This document shows, piece by piece, positions 35,208-47,024 of a stretch of 64,000 nucleotides of DNA (within the stretch, counting starts at the first letter, position 1; the number at the start of each line of letters is the position of its first letter). Below the pieces are notes generated by a model, which was not told the origin of the DNA, made no database searches, and was given only the letters and a program-made list of their open reading frames with translations. A program made the position numbers and the translations under genes. Source of the stretch: Adiantum capillus-veneris (Eukaryota > Streptophyta > Polypodiopsida > Polypodiales > Pteridaceae); NCBI GenBank assembly GCA_014529385.2, contig CM043969.1:32344446-32408445 (forward strand), written 5' to 3'.

Positions 35208-38200
35208 GTGACAGATGAGGACAGTGATAGCACTACCAGCAGTGATGAGGATGCTGATGTTGCATTTCTTTTGATGGACAAAGAAATCCAGAAGTTTGGT
35301 TTAGTTGCATTTGCGAATGAGGTTGAAGATGAAATTGAAGGGCCTTATGAAGTGATTGAAGGGCTGATGCAAACCAAGGTTGAGTTGTCAAAGAAGCAGG
35401 AATTGATGACACAAATGATCAGTGGAGACCTCTCAGCTATGGAGAAGGATATATATTTGCACATGCTGGCTAGTTTTCCTGATTTTTTCATTACTTCATA
35501 TGAAGAGATCAGAGGGTTCAAGAGCGAAGAGATGCATATAGAGCTGAAAGAAGGTGCTAAGCCAGTGCGGCAAAGGCTAAGAAGGATGGGTCAAGAGCAA
35601 ATGGAAGCCTTGCGAGAAGAGGTGGACAAGTTATTGAAGGCAGGGTTCATAGTCCCTGTGGAGACCATAGAATGGGTGAGTCCAGTTGTAGTCAGTCCAA
35701 AGAAGGATGGGAAGTGGAGAATTTGTGTATATTTTAAACCCTTAAACGCAGCCACTAAGAAGAACCCATATCCTCTTCCATTCATCAATCAGATCTTGGA
35801 TTCAGTGGCTGGTTATGAGAGGTACAGTGTGTGTGATGGTTTTTCAGGCTATTTTCAATTGAAGATTGCTCTTAAAGACCGCACAAAGACAACTTTTATT
35901 ACGCCATGGGGTTGCTATTGCTACACAGTATTTCCATTTGGGTTGTCAAATGGACCATATTTCTATCAAGAGAGAGCAAATTGGGTATTGGAACCATTCA
36001 TTGGTAGTTTTGTTAAAGCTTTCATGGACGACTTCTGTGTCTACAGCAGTAGTGAATACCATGAGAAGCTGCAGATGGTATTGGCTCGATATGATGAATG
36101 TGGAGGACAACTAAATGCAAAGAAATGTCATCTAGCACAGCCAAGGGTGAAGTTATTGGGCCATATGGTGTCAGAAAATGTCATTGAGGCTGATCCAGAT
36201 AAGGTTAAGTCTATTATTCTTCTTGCATCACCTACGAGTACGAAGCAATTGGCAATGTTTATACACAAAGTGAAGTACAGGGCACGGTTTATTCGATTGT
36301 CTTCGCAGCTTCTTTATCCATTACAGCAAGTGGCAAAGCATGATCCATTGCAATGGGATGACAAGTGTGAAGAAGTGTTTCAAGAGGTGAAAGAGGTGTT
36401 AGGGGGGTTGTCAGCCATGCAGGCTCCTGATTGGGAGAAAGTGTTTTATGTAAATCCATCAGTAGGGGATGATGCCATTGGAGCCATGCTATTGCAAAAG
36501 GGGAAGGGCAGCCATTATATGAGGCCAGTGTATTGTGCAAGCCGAGTGAAGTTGGTAGCGGAGAGAAAGTTCTTGGAAGTAGAGCTAGTGATGGCCAGTG
36601 TAATATTTGTTTGTCGACGATTTCTTCATTACTTGCTACCACGGCCTTTTGTTTTCTTGACAAGTTATGCCTTTTTGCCACAGTTAATTAATGGCACTAA
36701 CATGTCAAATGTGGTCAAGAAATGGGTAATTGAGCTACAAGAATTTGAGTTCTCTTTTCTAGTGGAAGATAGTACAAGGGCTACCCTAGCTGATTTGTTG
36801 ACCTACAAGGAGAATCCCCTTATTGTTAAGGAAGAGGTGGTGAGAAAGGTAGTTGAAGAATTGCCACAGATCAGCAATGCACATGTGTTTTTCTTTGATG
36901 GTTCATACAGAAAGAGCCATGATGCGGCTTCAGGGGGTATAGCACTTTATGATCCAAAGGGGAAGCTAGTATGCAAGAGAGGGTTCAAATTGGATGCTCA
37001 TAGTAACAATGAGGCTGAATATGCTACTTTGGAAGCCGGATTACACATTTTTTTGAAGCATGGGGTTGGAAGGTTGAGCGTAAAAGGTGATGCCTTGTTA
37101 GTAGTGAAGCAAGTGCTGGGTGTGTGGAAGAGCAAGAACACCTCATTGAAGGAAATGTGCTTCAGAATTAAAGGCCTGTTAAAAAATTTCGAAGCATGGA
37201 TCATCAGACACATTGAATGTGCTCTAAATGGAGAGGCACATGAAGCAGCTCAAGGCATGATTGGGGAGCTATTTGTGTTGAGGACCACTTTACCTCTTTA
37301 TCATGGCCGGGAAAGTTTGGCTCAAGAAGAGGAATTTTGGCTAACAGGAATCATTCCAAAGGAGATTCAGAAGTCTAAGAAGTATGGTTTTGTGCGTAGA
37401 GCATACAGGTACAAATTGATTGGTGGTGTCTTATACATGAAAGGGGCTGATCTCGTGTTGAGACGTGTACCTTGGCGGGAGGAGCTTTATAGAGTGTTGG
37501 AAGAGAATCATGAAGGCGCATGTGGTGGCCATTTTGCTCTAAAGATCACCTTGCATAAGATTTTGCAAGAGGGGTATGTATGGCCTAGTTTGCACAAGGA
37601 TGTTCACCATTGGTGTAGGTCTTGCAATAGGTGTCAAGCATTTGGAAAGAGAGTGTTGAAGCCAGAGCTACGAAAAACCATTATGGCGTTTGATGTGTTT
37701 GAAAAGTGGGGGATTGATGCAATAGGCCCGTTACCTATCACAAGCAGGGGCAAAAGCTATATCTTGACGGCAGTGGACTATCTCTCTAGATGGGCAGAGG
37801 CTATAGCAGTAAAACAGATCACTGCAAAGGATGTGGCAAAATTTGTGTATGATGAAATATGTTGCAAGTTTGGGGTGCCATTAGAGCTACTTTCAGATAA
37901 GGGGCCAGGATTTAGAGCTAAACTGCTAGACTTCTTATGCCCAAAGATGAAGATTAGGCACCAACATACCACTCCTTATTACCCGTAGTGTAATGGTTTA
38001 AATGAAATATTCAATGGTGAGTTGGTACAAATTCTTTCTAAAGTGACAGAGCACCAAGGAAAGAATTGGGATTTGGAATTGCCTAGTGCATTATGGGCTT
38101 ACCGTACTTCGGTAAAGACAGGTACAGGGTTTACTCCATTTCATTTGGTGTATGGAAAGGAAGCACTATTGCCTGTGGAGGTAGATTTGCCTGCGGTCAA

Positions 38201-38519
38201 GATGTTAGAGAAGTTGCTTGGGCCGCCTAGTGATGCATTCAAAGAGAGGATCTTCAAGTTACAAGAGGTTCAGTTGGATAGGATGAGCGCATTGGAGCAT
38301 TATAGGCAGATGCAAGATAAGGCTTTGGCAAAGATAAATGAAAAGGTCAAAAGTAAGGGTATCAAGAAGCATGACTTAGTTTTGCGTTACAACAGTAAGC
38401 TGGACAACACCTTCCAAAAGAAGTTTCAGATTAAGTGGGAAGGCCCTTTCAAGGTAGTGGAGTGTTTTTCAAATGGTACATATCAGTTGGCTAACCTGGA
38501 TATATGGGGTTCTACATAA
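35208..38519 (+). pseudogene. RT, dual RNase H and integrase of the second Tat-like element
   Basis: A single frame, broken only by TAG at 37986-37988. An acidic spacer (SDSTTSSDEDADV) opens it. RT follows with WVSPVVVSPKKDGKWRIC, motif A SVCDGFSGYFQ (catalytic Asp kept) and FMDDFCVYSS. The usual VDYR after the fingers reads VYFK. RNase H includes PVYCASRV. A second, archaeal-type RNase H reads FFFDGSYRK, NNEAEYATLEAGL, VKGDALLVVKQ. Integrase has HEGACGGHF and CRSCNRCQ, then KWGIDAIG, LLSDKGPGF (usual SDNG is SDKG) and, after the TAG, NGLNEIFNG with the catalytic Glu. The C-terminal domain continues after a frameshift near 38500 to about 38679. Confidence 0.93.
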
Positions 38520-38679
38520 GTCAAGGGTAAATGGATTGCGTCTTAAATTGTATCATGCTAGATTGATGATGGTGGAGCAGGATGAGTTGTCTATGGAGCA
38601 AGTGATGTCTGTGAGGGATGAGGAGACCTGTGACACTGCGAGTCTCATATCTCTCTTTGCTACTGCTGATCATGAATGA
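38520..38679 (+). pseudogene. Integrase tail of the second Tat-like element, shifted frame
   Basis: After a one-base shift near 38500 the integrase C-terminus continues as VLHKSRVNGLRLKLYHARL to a stop at 38677-38679. It matches the equivalent tail of the first Tat-like element (SRKVNGYRLKPYLSRL). Confidence 0.8.
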
Positions 38680-38690
38680 TCTAGCAGGCT

Positions 38691-38701
38691 AGGGGGTGGG
38701 C
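38691..38701 (+). promoter_or_regulatory. Polypurine tract of the second Tat-like element
   Basis: AGGGGGTGGGC lies 6 nt before the 3' LTR and is the expected plus-strand primer. Confidence 0.65.
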
Positions 38702-38707
38702 AAATTA

Positions 38708-39860
38708 TGTCAGGAGTTTTTTGGAGCAAGGGATTGCGCATATGTACATATACATGCATGGTGCATCAAATAAAGAATTTCCCATTTTCCATAGCCAGGT
38801 GGTTACGTGGGGCCCACATGTGTACAGGTAGGACAGCATGTACATAGTGCATCGATTTTCACTATTACCAGTACCAGTGTGTTTTTTCTACAATAATCAG
38901 GAGTTGTTAGCGCGTAAAAATTCTCGAGGAAGCTATCCACGGGCCAATGCAATGAGGTAAGCAGGTGCGTCAGCCTAGCATCTAGTGGCATCAGGAGGCC
39001 GAACCGGGTCAATATTTGCACGTGAATGAATACGGACACAACGTGGGTGTTTTCTTGTGAGAGTTATGCAGAAAGGTCATCATTAGGATCACTTTTTGGG
39101 GCCACTTCACGTGGTTGCGAGATGCATTATTGAGAAGAAATGAGTGCCAGGTGTGCGGATGATGCAAAAAGGTGACAACTATGCACTGCGAGGTCAGTTT
39201 TTGGCTTGTTCGGGGTCCGTTTGAGGTCATCTAAAAGGCCAAGGGTGCCCAACTAATAAATCTAAGTGTGGGAACTGAAAAAACTGAGAGAAGACCAGAA
39301 AAAATGTGGAGAAGAGAGGAGGAACAGCCGCAAGTGTGTTTTTGCTGTTTTTGGAGCATTTTTTGGCCCTAAACTACTCATCTGAGGTCGGATTTGAGCA
39401 CTGTGACATTGTAGGGTGGGGTTTTTGGGCGTTCCGGACGCAATGGCGCTATCCATTTTGCCAAATTACTCACAGATTTTCTGCTATTTTTTTGTGTAAT
39501 CTTCTCCGGTGAGTGAAGCCTCTGCTTAACTTTGTGGTTGTATCTGGTGTATTTCTTCAATACTGTGTAAACTATTTGCCCCATTGGTGTTGGGCTGAGC
39601 TTCATTGAGTCTAAACAATAGCAATTTGCCTCCTTTGATCTGAATTGAGAGTGTGTGTGTGTGTGAGTGTGTATGTGTGAGTGTTGAGTGGGCAAATGGG
39701 AAATCTCTCTCTTCTCACTCCGTCTGTGTGTTTCCTGTCTCAGCCAAGCTGGTTGTGTAAGCCGAGTGGTGCCCCATAATGTTTGTGTGTGTGTGTATCA
39801 TCCCAAGAGTGTGTGTCGGGTCATTATAGAGGCGTTGTGTGTGTTTCCATCCCGCTCACA
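38708..39860 (+). repeat. 3' LTR of the second Tat-like element
   Basis: 1153 bp, a direct repeat of 31113-32267. It is followed by ACATG, which matches the left flank ACAGG at four of five bases. Confidence 0.93.
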
Positions 39861-40469
39861 ACATGTATACAAATGTATATATAGATAGCAACTAGCTGTA
39901 ATTCATAATAAACACAATGATCAGTTCAATATGGTCGTTCAACCATGTATGGATAGAAAGATGTATAGCTAGCTGCTAGTCCTTTAGGGAATGGCAATAA
40001 ATCTTGATATATTTGATATCTAAGAGGAGCACACTAAGGTGCCCTTTTTTGCTTAAAAAGTAGAAACGTAAAAGTAGTATGTGAAAAAAATGGTCTTCTA
40101 TTTTAATGCATTTCCAAAATGGTAGTGCAAAATGTTTTGACATAGTATAATACTAGAAATGAAAAATATAATTTTCAAAACTTTTCATTGAGAAAAAGAG
40201 GAAGATAAGTATAAATATATGGCAAAAGTGTGATTATAGGATCCTTTCATAGCCATAGGTAGAGAGAGGGATAGATGGAATGATAGACTAGTATATAATA
40301 GGCCAGTAGAAAGATACATAAATAGAGATAACATAAACATACCTATATATTGCAATATACAAATATCTAATTCATATAAACATAGATAGATAGGTATATA
40401 AATTGAGAAATAGATAGCAAGATTTGTATGCTTGAGTGTCGTTGTGTGCTACAAGGCTATCATATGAAT
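39861..40469. repeat. Dispersed AT-rich repeat, copy
   Basis: Shares GGGAATGGCAATAAA, ATGGATAGAAAGATG and GAGGAAGATAAGTATAAATA with copies near 29500-30000 and 42105-42260. It is the right half of the repeat copy into which the second Tat-like element inserted. No ORF was recognised. Confidence 0.65.
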
Positions 40470-40905
40470 CGTAAGAGCTTGGTGATTAGTGTAGTTTGAG
40501 AGACTGGTTAATCCCAAGTTTTTGTCTGCCGGTTTGATGGTGATGGAGGTGTCCATCATGAGTGATTTAAGGGCTTGCTCAATGATTTGGGAGATTTGGA
40601 GCGGGAGGGATTATACGATTTCAGAGAGCTCTCAAGATTATGATGATTTAGAAGGGTGAGAGATTGTAAGGATGGGTTCAAGGAGGGGGGCATCCAAAGA
40701 GGGTTGGATGCTTTGTAAGGAGAGTGTGTGGCCCTATCTTGATCCTTGAAAAACAATTTAAGTTGGAGGCTTCTTGCCAAGGAGTCATGGCCTTCTAAGA
40801 GGGTTTTGGGTAGGGGATTGGGAGGTGGGGGAATGTATTTAAGCCCATAGCTAGACATTTATTTTTGGTAAATGAGAGGACTCGTGAAGTGAGATTGTGT
40901 ACTGG
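40470..40905 (-). mobile_element. Penelope-like element fragment (RT N-terminal part)
   Basis: On the minus strand 40556-40858 reads GLKYIPPPPNPLP, then LARSLQLKLFFKDQD, then KASNPLWMPPSLNPSL. I recognise this as the conserved region in front of the Penelope-like RT (usually GLKF.P.P, then RRLRLK.FF, then KS.W.PP). After a frame change, about 40490-40640 reads IEQALKSLMMDTSITIKPADKN, in part, followed by LGLT. I-K-P-A-D-K is the RT1 hallmark of Penelope-like RTs. The fragment ends before the RT palm, and the dispersed repeat resumes near 40440-40470. No GIY-YIG endonuclease is present. It is a dead relic. Plant Penelope-like elements are known but uncommon. Confidence 0.65.
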
Positions 40906-40959
40906 TACATGCGATAAAGAATTATCGATGGAGTAGGCTGATTGCTTACCAAACATGCC

Positions 40960-41220
40960 CTATTTTGTGTAAAACCCAAAACATGAAAGTAATATGTGGA
41001 AAATGGTGTGAATCTTGCTAAAAATATAGTTCAATTTGTAAAAATATTACTCAATAATAATAAGTTAAAAATATATAAGTTTAATTTGCAAAACTGGCTG
41101 CCACAAAGATCTTCGCCAAGAGGACATTGTCAAATGCCCAATGTAATCCCAATATTTATTTTGGGTATATATATCACTTAGAGAGATAGAATAATATCAC
41201 TTATGAAATATAAGATATAT
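40960..41220. repeat. Dispersed AT-rich repeat, copy
   Basis: Shares TGTAAAACCCAAAA, CAATAATAATAAGTT and TAGAATAATATCACTTA with copies at 30590-31080 and 42270-42400. Confidence 0.6.
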
Positions 41221-41224
41221 TGTG

Positions 41225-42105
41225 AGATTCTTAGTCTACACCTTAAACCTGTCTTCCATTGTGGCGCCTCTAGCCTTATATTACATCATGGTACCTTATA
41301 CCAAGAACTGACTCGCTCGACCCTGTTAGTTATGACGGATTGGCTCGACTCTCTGTTAGTTACAACAGGCTGGCTACGCTCCTAGTGGGTATGGGGTGTT
41401 GACTTTGTTGACTGAGTTGGCCTCTCAGCTTTGGCGACCGTGATGTTTTTGGTGTTGGGATCAGGTGGAAATCGTGGGTCTCTGCTGTATAGAGCTATGA
41501 AGGGGCTAACCTTGGTGGAAGCTTGCACAAATGTGTTATAGGCATGTGCGGCGTATGGGAGCAGCTCATCCCGATTCTGGTGTAAGGGATCAATGTAGGT
41601 AGAGAGTGTTTTCTTGAGCATTTAATTTGTCGAAGAGGGTGAGTGATGCTGGCTAAGTGAGGTACAAACCTTAGTGAAAAGGTAGCCATGCCAAGGAAGC
41701 TTTGTAGATTCTTGACATTAGTGGGAGGGGGGTAGGAGCTGATGGCATTGAGCTTGGATGGGTCAATCTGGATACCTTTTGCTGAAATTAGGAAACCTAA
41801 GAACTTGAGGCTACTGGCTCTGCCCCACATTTGCACTTTCATAACTGCAGCTACAATTTGAACTTCTGTATTCTCTAAATCCCTTCTTGCAAAATAATTT
41901 TATGTTGTTTCCAAGTGGTAGTGTGATTCAGAATATCATCCAAGTATACTAATACACAACCTTGGGTAATCGGGTCCTAGAAGATGAAGTTTGGTATGTG
42001 TTGGAAAGTGCTACCAGAATCGGAAAAGCCCAAAGGGAATTCTTGTAAACTGATATAGACCACTTGGTGTTCTAAAATGTTGTTTTGTGGGTATCTTTAG
42101 TAGCA
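41225..42105 (-). mobile_element. Internally deleted Ty3/gypsy fragment
   Basis: On the minus strand the RT palm motif VLVYLDDI is seen near 41945-41975. It is followed at 41640-41842 by the RT connection (LGFLISAKGIQIDPSKL, LQSFLGMA). The sequence then jumps directly to an integrase part at 41382-41621 (ELLPYAAHAYNTF, PFIALYSRDPRFP). RNase H and most of integrase are missing. The Y-L-D-D box and integrase style differ from the two Tat-like elements, so it is another lineage. It interrupts a copy of the dispersed AT-rich repeat. Confidence 0.8.
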
Positions 42106-42400
42106 AGTATACAAATGGATGGATGGATGACAACTATTAATTCATCATAAACACAATGATAAGTTGAGTATGGTCCTCCAACCATGTATAGATAGAAAGA
42201 TGGATAGCTAGTAGTCCTTTAGGGAATGCCAATAAAACTAATTGGTATATTCCTTATTGAAGAGGAGCAAGATGCCCTATTTTGTGTAAAACCCAAAAAA
42301 TGCGAAAGTCGTATGTGAAAAGTGATGTAAATATAGCTAAAAATATGGTTCAATTTGTAAAACCAGCGCTCAATAATAATAAGTTAAAAAATACGGGTAA
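42105..42400. repeat. Dispersed AT-rich repeat, copy
   Basis: Begins TATACAAATGGATGGATGG and contains ATGGATAGCTAGTAGTCCTT and TGTAAAACCCAAAA, as in the copies near 29500, 30500 and 39900. Confidence 0.65.
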
Positions 42401-42475
42401 AATAAGTTACAATCGGTGCCAGGGTTGGTTGGTTCAACAATATCTCTCTCTCTTTCTCTCTCTTGTGTATTCTTC

Positions 42476-42818
42476 CCATTACTCTATGCTTCCACACCGT
42501 CTACTTTGACAGAGTTGTGGCTGTCGTAGGGAAACAAGGTTGTTAAAGCAGGACAAGGAAATAGCTAAGCCATGAAGCCATTTGCATGTGCATGTGTAGG
42601 TAGTGACATACTCCCATTGTCCGGGAAGGGATTGCTACATCTTAGCCTAAAGCCGATTGAAAAACTATATCCCCATTGCTCTATACTTCTGCATCGTCGA
42701 CTTTCACAAAGTTGTGGATATCATAGGGCAATCGCCGGTCATTAAAGCAGGACAAGGAAATGGCTAAGTCATGAATCCATTTGCATGTGTATGGGTAGGT
42801 AGTGACATACTCAGGTAC
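42476..42818. repeat. Tandem duplication, about 198-bp unit
   Basis: Two diverged copies, about 42476-42622 and 42676-42818. They share AAAGCAGGACAAGGAAAT, CATTTGCATGTG and GGTAGTGACATACTC. No coding potential. Confidence 0.8.
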
Positions 42819-43069
42819 TCGAATTTGTCCTGAAGAAATTGTGCTTTTCTTTTAAAAGATTCACGTGCACTTCAAAACTTAACATTGGTTGCATGGGAAG
42901 TTGGAACCAGCATAATTCTCCTACCCACATCGTGACTCTTGCCCTAGCCTAAGTCCTCACCATGGTCTTTTGTTTGAAAGAATGAAGAGACCTTTGTTTT
43001 CCCACCCTGCACTGTCTATGGTACTGCATTGGCCTACGTCACACCTACCTCATCAGCTGATGCATGTGT

Positions 43070-43187
<118 letters not shown>

Positions 43188-43278
43188 GATTCAAAAGAAG
43201 AGAAGAAGATGGGAAGTAAAGCAATAAGAATTTCAAGTCCAAGAAAAGGCACATGCATGTGGAAGATTTTGGAGAAAC

Positions 43279-45240
43279 TTGAGAGGCAAGCGGGTTGAGA
43301 ATTTTGGTAACTTGAGTCTAGTGGATATGTACACACATTGTAGGCAATTATATGAGCAAGCAAATACTGAAAAAATGCCATTTTATTGTTCACTCCCATG
43401 TATGCCGTCTTTTTTTACTATTGAGGATGTATGCGGTGGGCTTGAAAAGTTGGCCACTCGCAAAGCGGGAGATCTTCAAGGTATCAATCCGGAGATGATC
43501 AAATGGACAGGAGATTTTACCCATGAGTGGATGTGTGATATGTTCAACCTTGCACTTCAACATGGTATTCCTTATGATTGGAGTACTAATTGGGTTAAGC
43601 CTTTGTGTAAAGGAGGGGATGTAAAGAATGTAAGCAACTACCGGACTATAATGATTGGGTCTCTTATGGCAAAGTTGTTTGGGTGCATAATGGAGATGAA
43701 ATTGAGTGATTGGGATGAAGAGAATGACAAGCGTGCAAAGGGACAAGCGGGTTTTCGTCGATGCCATAGCACCATTGATCATCTTGTCACTCTTCGTGTT
43801 CTCATGGAGGAAAGTCGGTTGAAAGGCAAGCGATTGTATTGTTGTTTTGTGGACTTTAAGAAAGCCTTTGATATGATTCCACGTAACAATTTGTGGAGAA
43901 GGATGGAAGAACTCCAAGTGCCAAGTGAGTTTATGCTTGCGGTTTCTCGAATCTATGAGAAGGTGATTTGTCAATTGCGCATGGGAAGAGAAATTTCAGA
44001 AATTTTTGTAAGCACTATTGGGGTTAAACAAGGATGTCCATTGTCACCAACTCTCTTTGGTCTATGCATCGATCAATTGGAACAAATGGTACTTGACTTT
44101 ATGCAAGAAGAAGGCATTGAAGAGGTCACTATTTGCAATGCGGTAATCATGCTTTTGTTGTATGCGGATGATGTAGTGCTTCTAGCACACACTTTAGAAG
44201 ATGCACAAAAGCTTATGGTTGTCCTTGAGAACTTTTGCTTGCATAGTGGGCTGATTCTAAATGAATCCAAAACAAAGGTTATGCTTGTGAAAACCAACCA
44301 TAAGGAAAAGCCATGCATTGTGTACAACAACGAGACACTTGAAGTTTTTGAGAGCTTTAAGTACCTTGGCCTTGAGGTTCCATCCAATCACAAGTGGCAT
44401 GAATGTGCTATGCGTCGTTTGGAAGTGGGAAAGAGATCATATTATGCATTTGAGAACATGTGTAATGCGGGAAACATCAAGTGTTGGGTTCTCAAGAAGT
44501 ATCTTTTTGATGCATTGGTGACACCAGTTCTTCTTTATGGAGTTGAAGTGTGGGGCGGGAGCATCTCAAAGTCTACTTGGAAAGAGTTTGAGAATGTCCA
44601 AAAGCGTTTTCTTACAAACTTTCTCCAAGTTAAGACACAAACACCATATATGCTCCTACTTCTTGAGTCGGGATCTCTTCCAATTGAGGTTATGGGCATG
44701 GAAAGGGTTGTGGAGTACATGATAAAGATGCGTCAAAACCCCTCACATCGACTTCCTACAATTGCATGGGAAGCAAGCAAAAAAGTTCAAAAGACGCATA
44801 AAAGCAAGATCTTGAGCACGGGATGGATGCAAGACATAAAGAAGTGGTTTGGGAGATGGGATGCATTACACTTGCTACATGATGCTTCAATTGACTCTCA
44901 AGTGAATGAAGATTTTCTACAACGCCAATGTATTACGGCTTGGGAGAAATCCGGTGGGTCACGCTTCATACATTACACCACCTATATTGCCCCCAACTAC
45001 AAAACCATGTTCTTCGCTGAGAGAGGAAACCGTACTCATACTTACATGCTTGAGCCTATTCCCTTGTCCGCGATACGCACTATCGCAGCAATTCGGCTTA
45101 GCTCCCATTTCCTTTGATGCGAGATAGGGCGTTGGGGCAATGAAGAAGAGTCAAATCGATTGTGCACATTATGCTCACTGCAAGTTCGAGAGTCTGAGTA
45201 CCACACACTACTAGAGTGCTCAACTTTTGATCACAACTGA
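43279..45240 (+). pseudogene. 5'-truncated LINE-type reverse transcriptase
   Basis: A 612-codon frame encodes a non-LTR RT. The thumb/finger start is ARKAGD-like (LATRKAGDLQGINPEMIK). Motif A is CCFVDFKKAFDMI, the GVKQGCPLSPTLF motif follows, and the catalytic box is LLYADDVVLL. The C-terminal half has YGVEVWGG. The TGA at 45115-45117 interrupts the frame. It continues in frame to TGA at 45238-45240 with CTLC, then EYHTLLEC, the terminal zinc-binding region typical of plant LINEs. The endonuclease and ORF1 are absent, so the copy is 5'-truncated as usual for target-primed insertion. No poly(A) tail is obvious after 45240. Confidence 0.9.
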
Positions 45241-45500
45241 ACTTGCTTCTCTCACATTTTCAGCCATAACTTAGACCTACACACTTTCCTCTCCGAGCCA
45301 AAGTGTGGGCTCTCCATTGCGACTCTCATCACTACAATTTTGGAGCATCGAGAGTCACTCATCAGCCATACACATACTACATCACATGTAACTTTGGTTC
45401 CATGAACTTTGTTTAATTTTTAATTCAAATCTTTAAACCTAATGCCACGTGGTGGCTTTTGCGTTATATACTAGAAAAAGAGCCTTGGGCTCACCAAGTA

Positions 45501-45942
45501 AAAATTACCAAAATACCCCTCTAATTTGTAGAAATTCCCAAAACACCCTTAGAATTTCAAAAATTCTCAAAACACCTCCGTATCTATTTTAGTTGGATTG
45601 TTCAAGATTTTCTAATCTTTATTCCTTTTTTACAATTGAGGTCCCTTTTTGAGTGCTTAGCAGTTAATTTATCACAAAATTAACTGTATCAAAATAATGA
45701 AGGAATTCATCTCCGAAACGTACATAACCAACTCAAATTCTAGTTTTGGCATCTTTTATTGATAGACAATCAGTCCTCTTATGAAAAGCTGCAAATTTTT
45801 AATCTTTGGAGATATTTAATCGCACAACCAAGGGTATTCGGGGAATTTTGGAAAATTTGAAGGGCATTTTAAGAATTTATGACAAAATAATGAGGGTATT
45901 TTGGGAATTTTTACAAATTAGAAGGGTATTTTGGTAATTTTC
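45501..45942. mobile_element. MITE, older copy of the 60966 family
   Basis: Similar along its length to 60966-61430. It starts AAAATTACCAAAATACCCCT and ends GGGTATTTTGGTAATTTTCC, which are inverted repeats of each other. It shares the inner segment with TCTATTTTAGTTGGATTGTTC and TTTTTGAGTGCT. The first GGG is lost and no target duplication is recognisable. Confidence 0.8.
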
Positions 45943-46755
45943 CTAATATTTATTAGATGGTGGGTATTTGCCGCTACCCATGTTGGGCCCTAGCACCCTG
46001 CAATATAGGCTCCCGCTGCTCTATCTTTGCTCACCTCCTTCTTGCTCTCGCTCTCCATTAACGTGCTCCAGTTTCTCAAGCCCCGAGCCGTCACAAATTA
46101 ACGTGCTGCAAGGGCACTGCGGCCAGCTGCATCCCGAATACGTACTTATACATCGCCTGATCTGTTGGCTGTGCGCACGTCTCCGCATGGAGGGGAATGC
46201 TTGCTGCTAGGAAACATTTGGAGCTCGTTGGCTATATAATGGCAGAGCGGCAGGACCTTGAAGCACCATCAGGTTGGTGTCTCTGGTCTCTTTGTGCTAC
46301 GATCGAGTTCATGAGGGTGCTTGGTGAAAGTTAGGGGTGGAAGTGCGTCCCTACGGCTGCGAGTTCCTGATTCTCGGTTGTGGTGATCGGCTTGTTTCTG
46401 CATATCTAACAAGCATGTTTCTCCTCTTCCAATATGCTTTCTTTGTGGCAGATCTTGCTGGGTGGTGGCTTTCTTGACGAACGTTTTTAGGTTGTAGTTT
46501 CTTCTTTTCGTATGGTCAAGGCTCCCTGCAAAAGCCTTGTGATTCTTGTTTGTGTCGAACTCATGGCATGCGTATTGTACTGGTGGTTTTTTATTTAAAC
46601 ATAATGTAGGTATTGCTAAAACGGAAAAGGGCTAGGCTTCTGTCATGTCACTCTTGACAAGTTTAGTGGTTATGACAAATTTTGCTTCGACAATAATTGC
46701 ATGATATTCCAGGGAAAATTATGTCACATCGCACTAAGCGCTCGAAATTTATCCC

Positions 46756-46791
<36 letters not shown>

Positions 46792-46986
46792 ATATGCCAA
46801 CTACTTGCCTCCATGTCTCTTTGGTTGGGTTCACATCGCCCGGTGGAAGAGCTGAGAATTTTCTACGAACCAATCAAAATCTTCTCAGCTCGCTGCCTTG
46901 TTCACATAAGGCGGTGGAAGCTGTTGCTGGGCTGCCACGTCGAGGAAGAGCTCGTCTTTTTCTCTTCCACCTTGCCCTCTTTTCCT

Positions 46987-47024
<38 letters not shown>

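Larger units (their letters stand above)
31113..39860 (+). mobile_element. Second Tat-like Ty3/gypsy retrotransposon
   Basis: Direct repeats 31113-32267 and 38708-39860 (both TGTC..CTCACA) bound an 8.75-kb element. Internal order: primer-site candidate, long leader, short ORF A, gag with CCHC knuckle, protease, RT, RNase H, archaeal-type RNase H, integrase, polypurine tract. Flanks are ACAGG on the left and ACATG on the right, a 5-bp target duplication with one mismatch. It sits in the dispersed AT-rich repeat family: flank sequences on both sides join into that repeat. Nonsense codons and two frameshifts break the polyprotein. Confidence 0.93.

Noticed and set aside
43390-43974. 194-codon ORF on the minus strand
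   Set aside because: Antisense shadow of the LINE RT, whose conserved motifs are on the plus strand.
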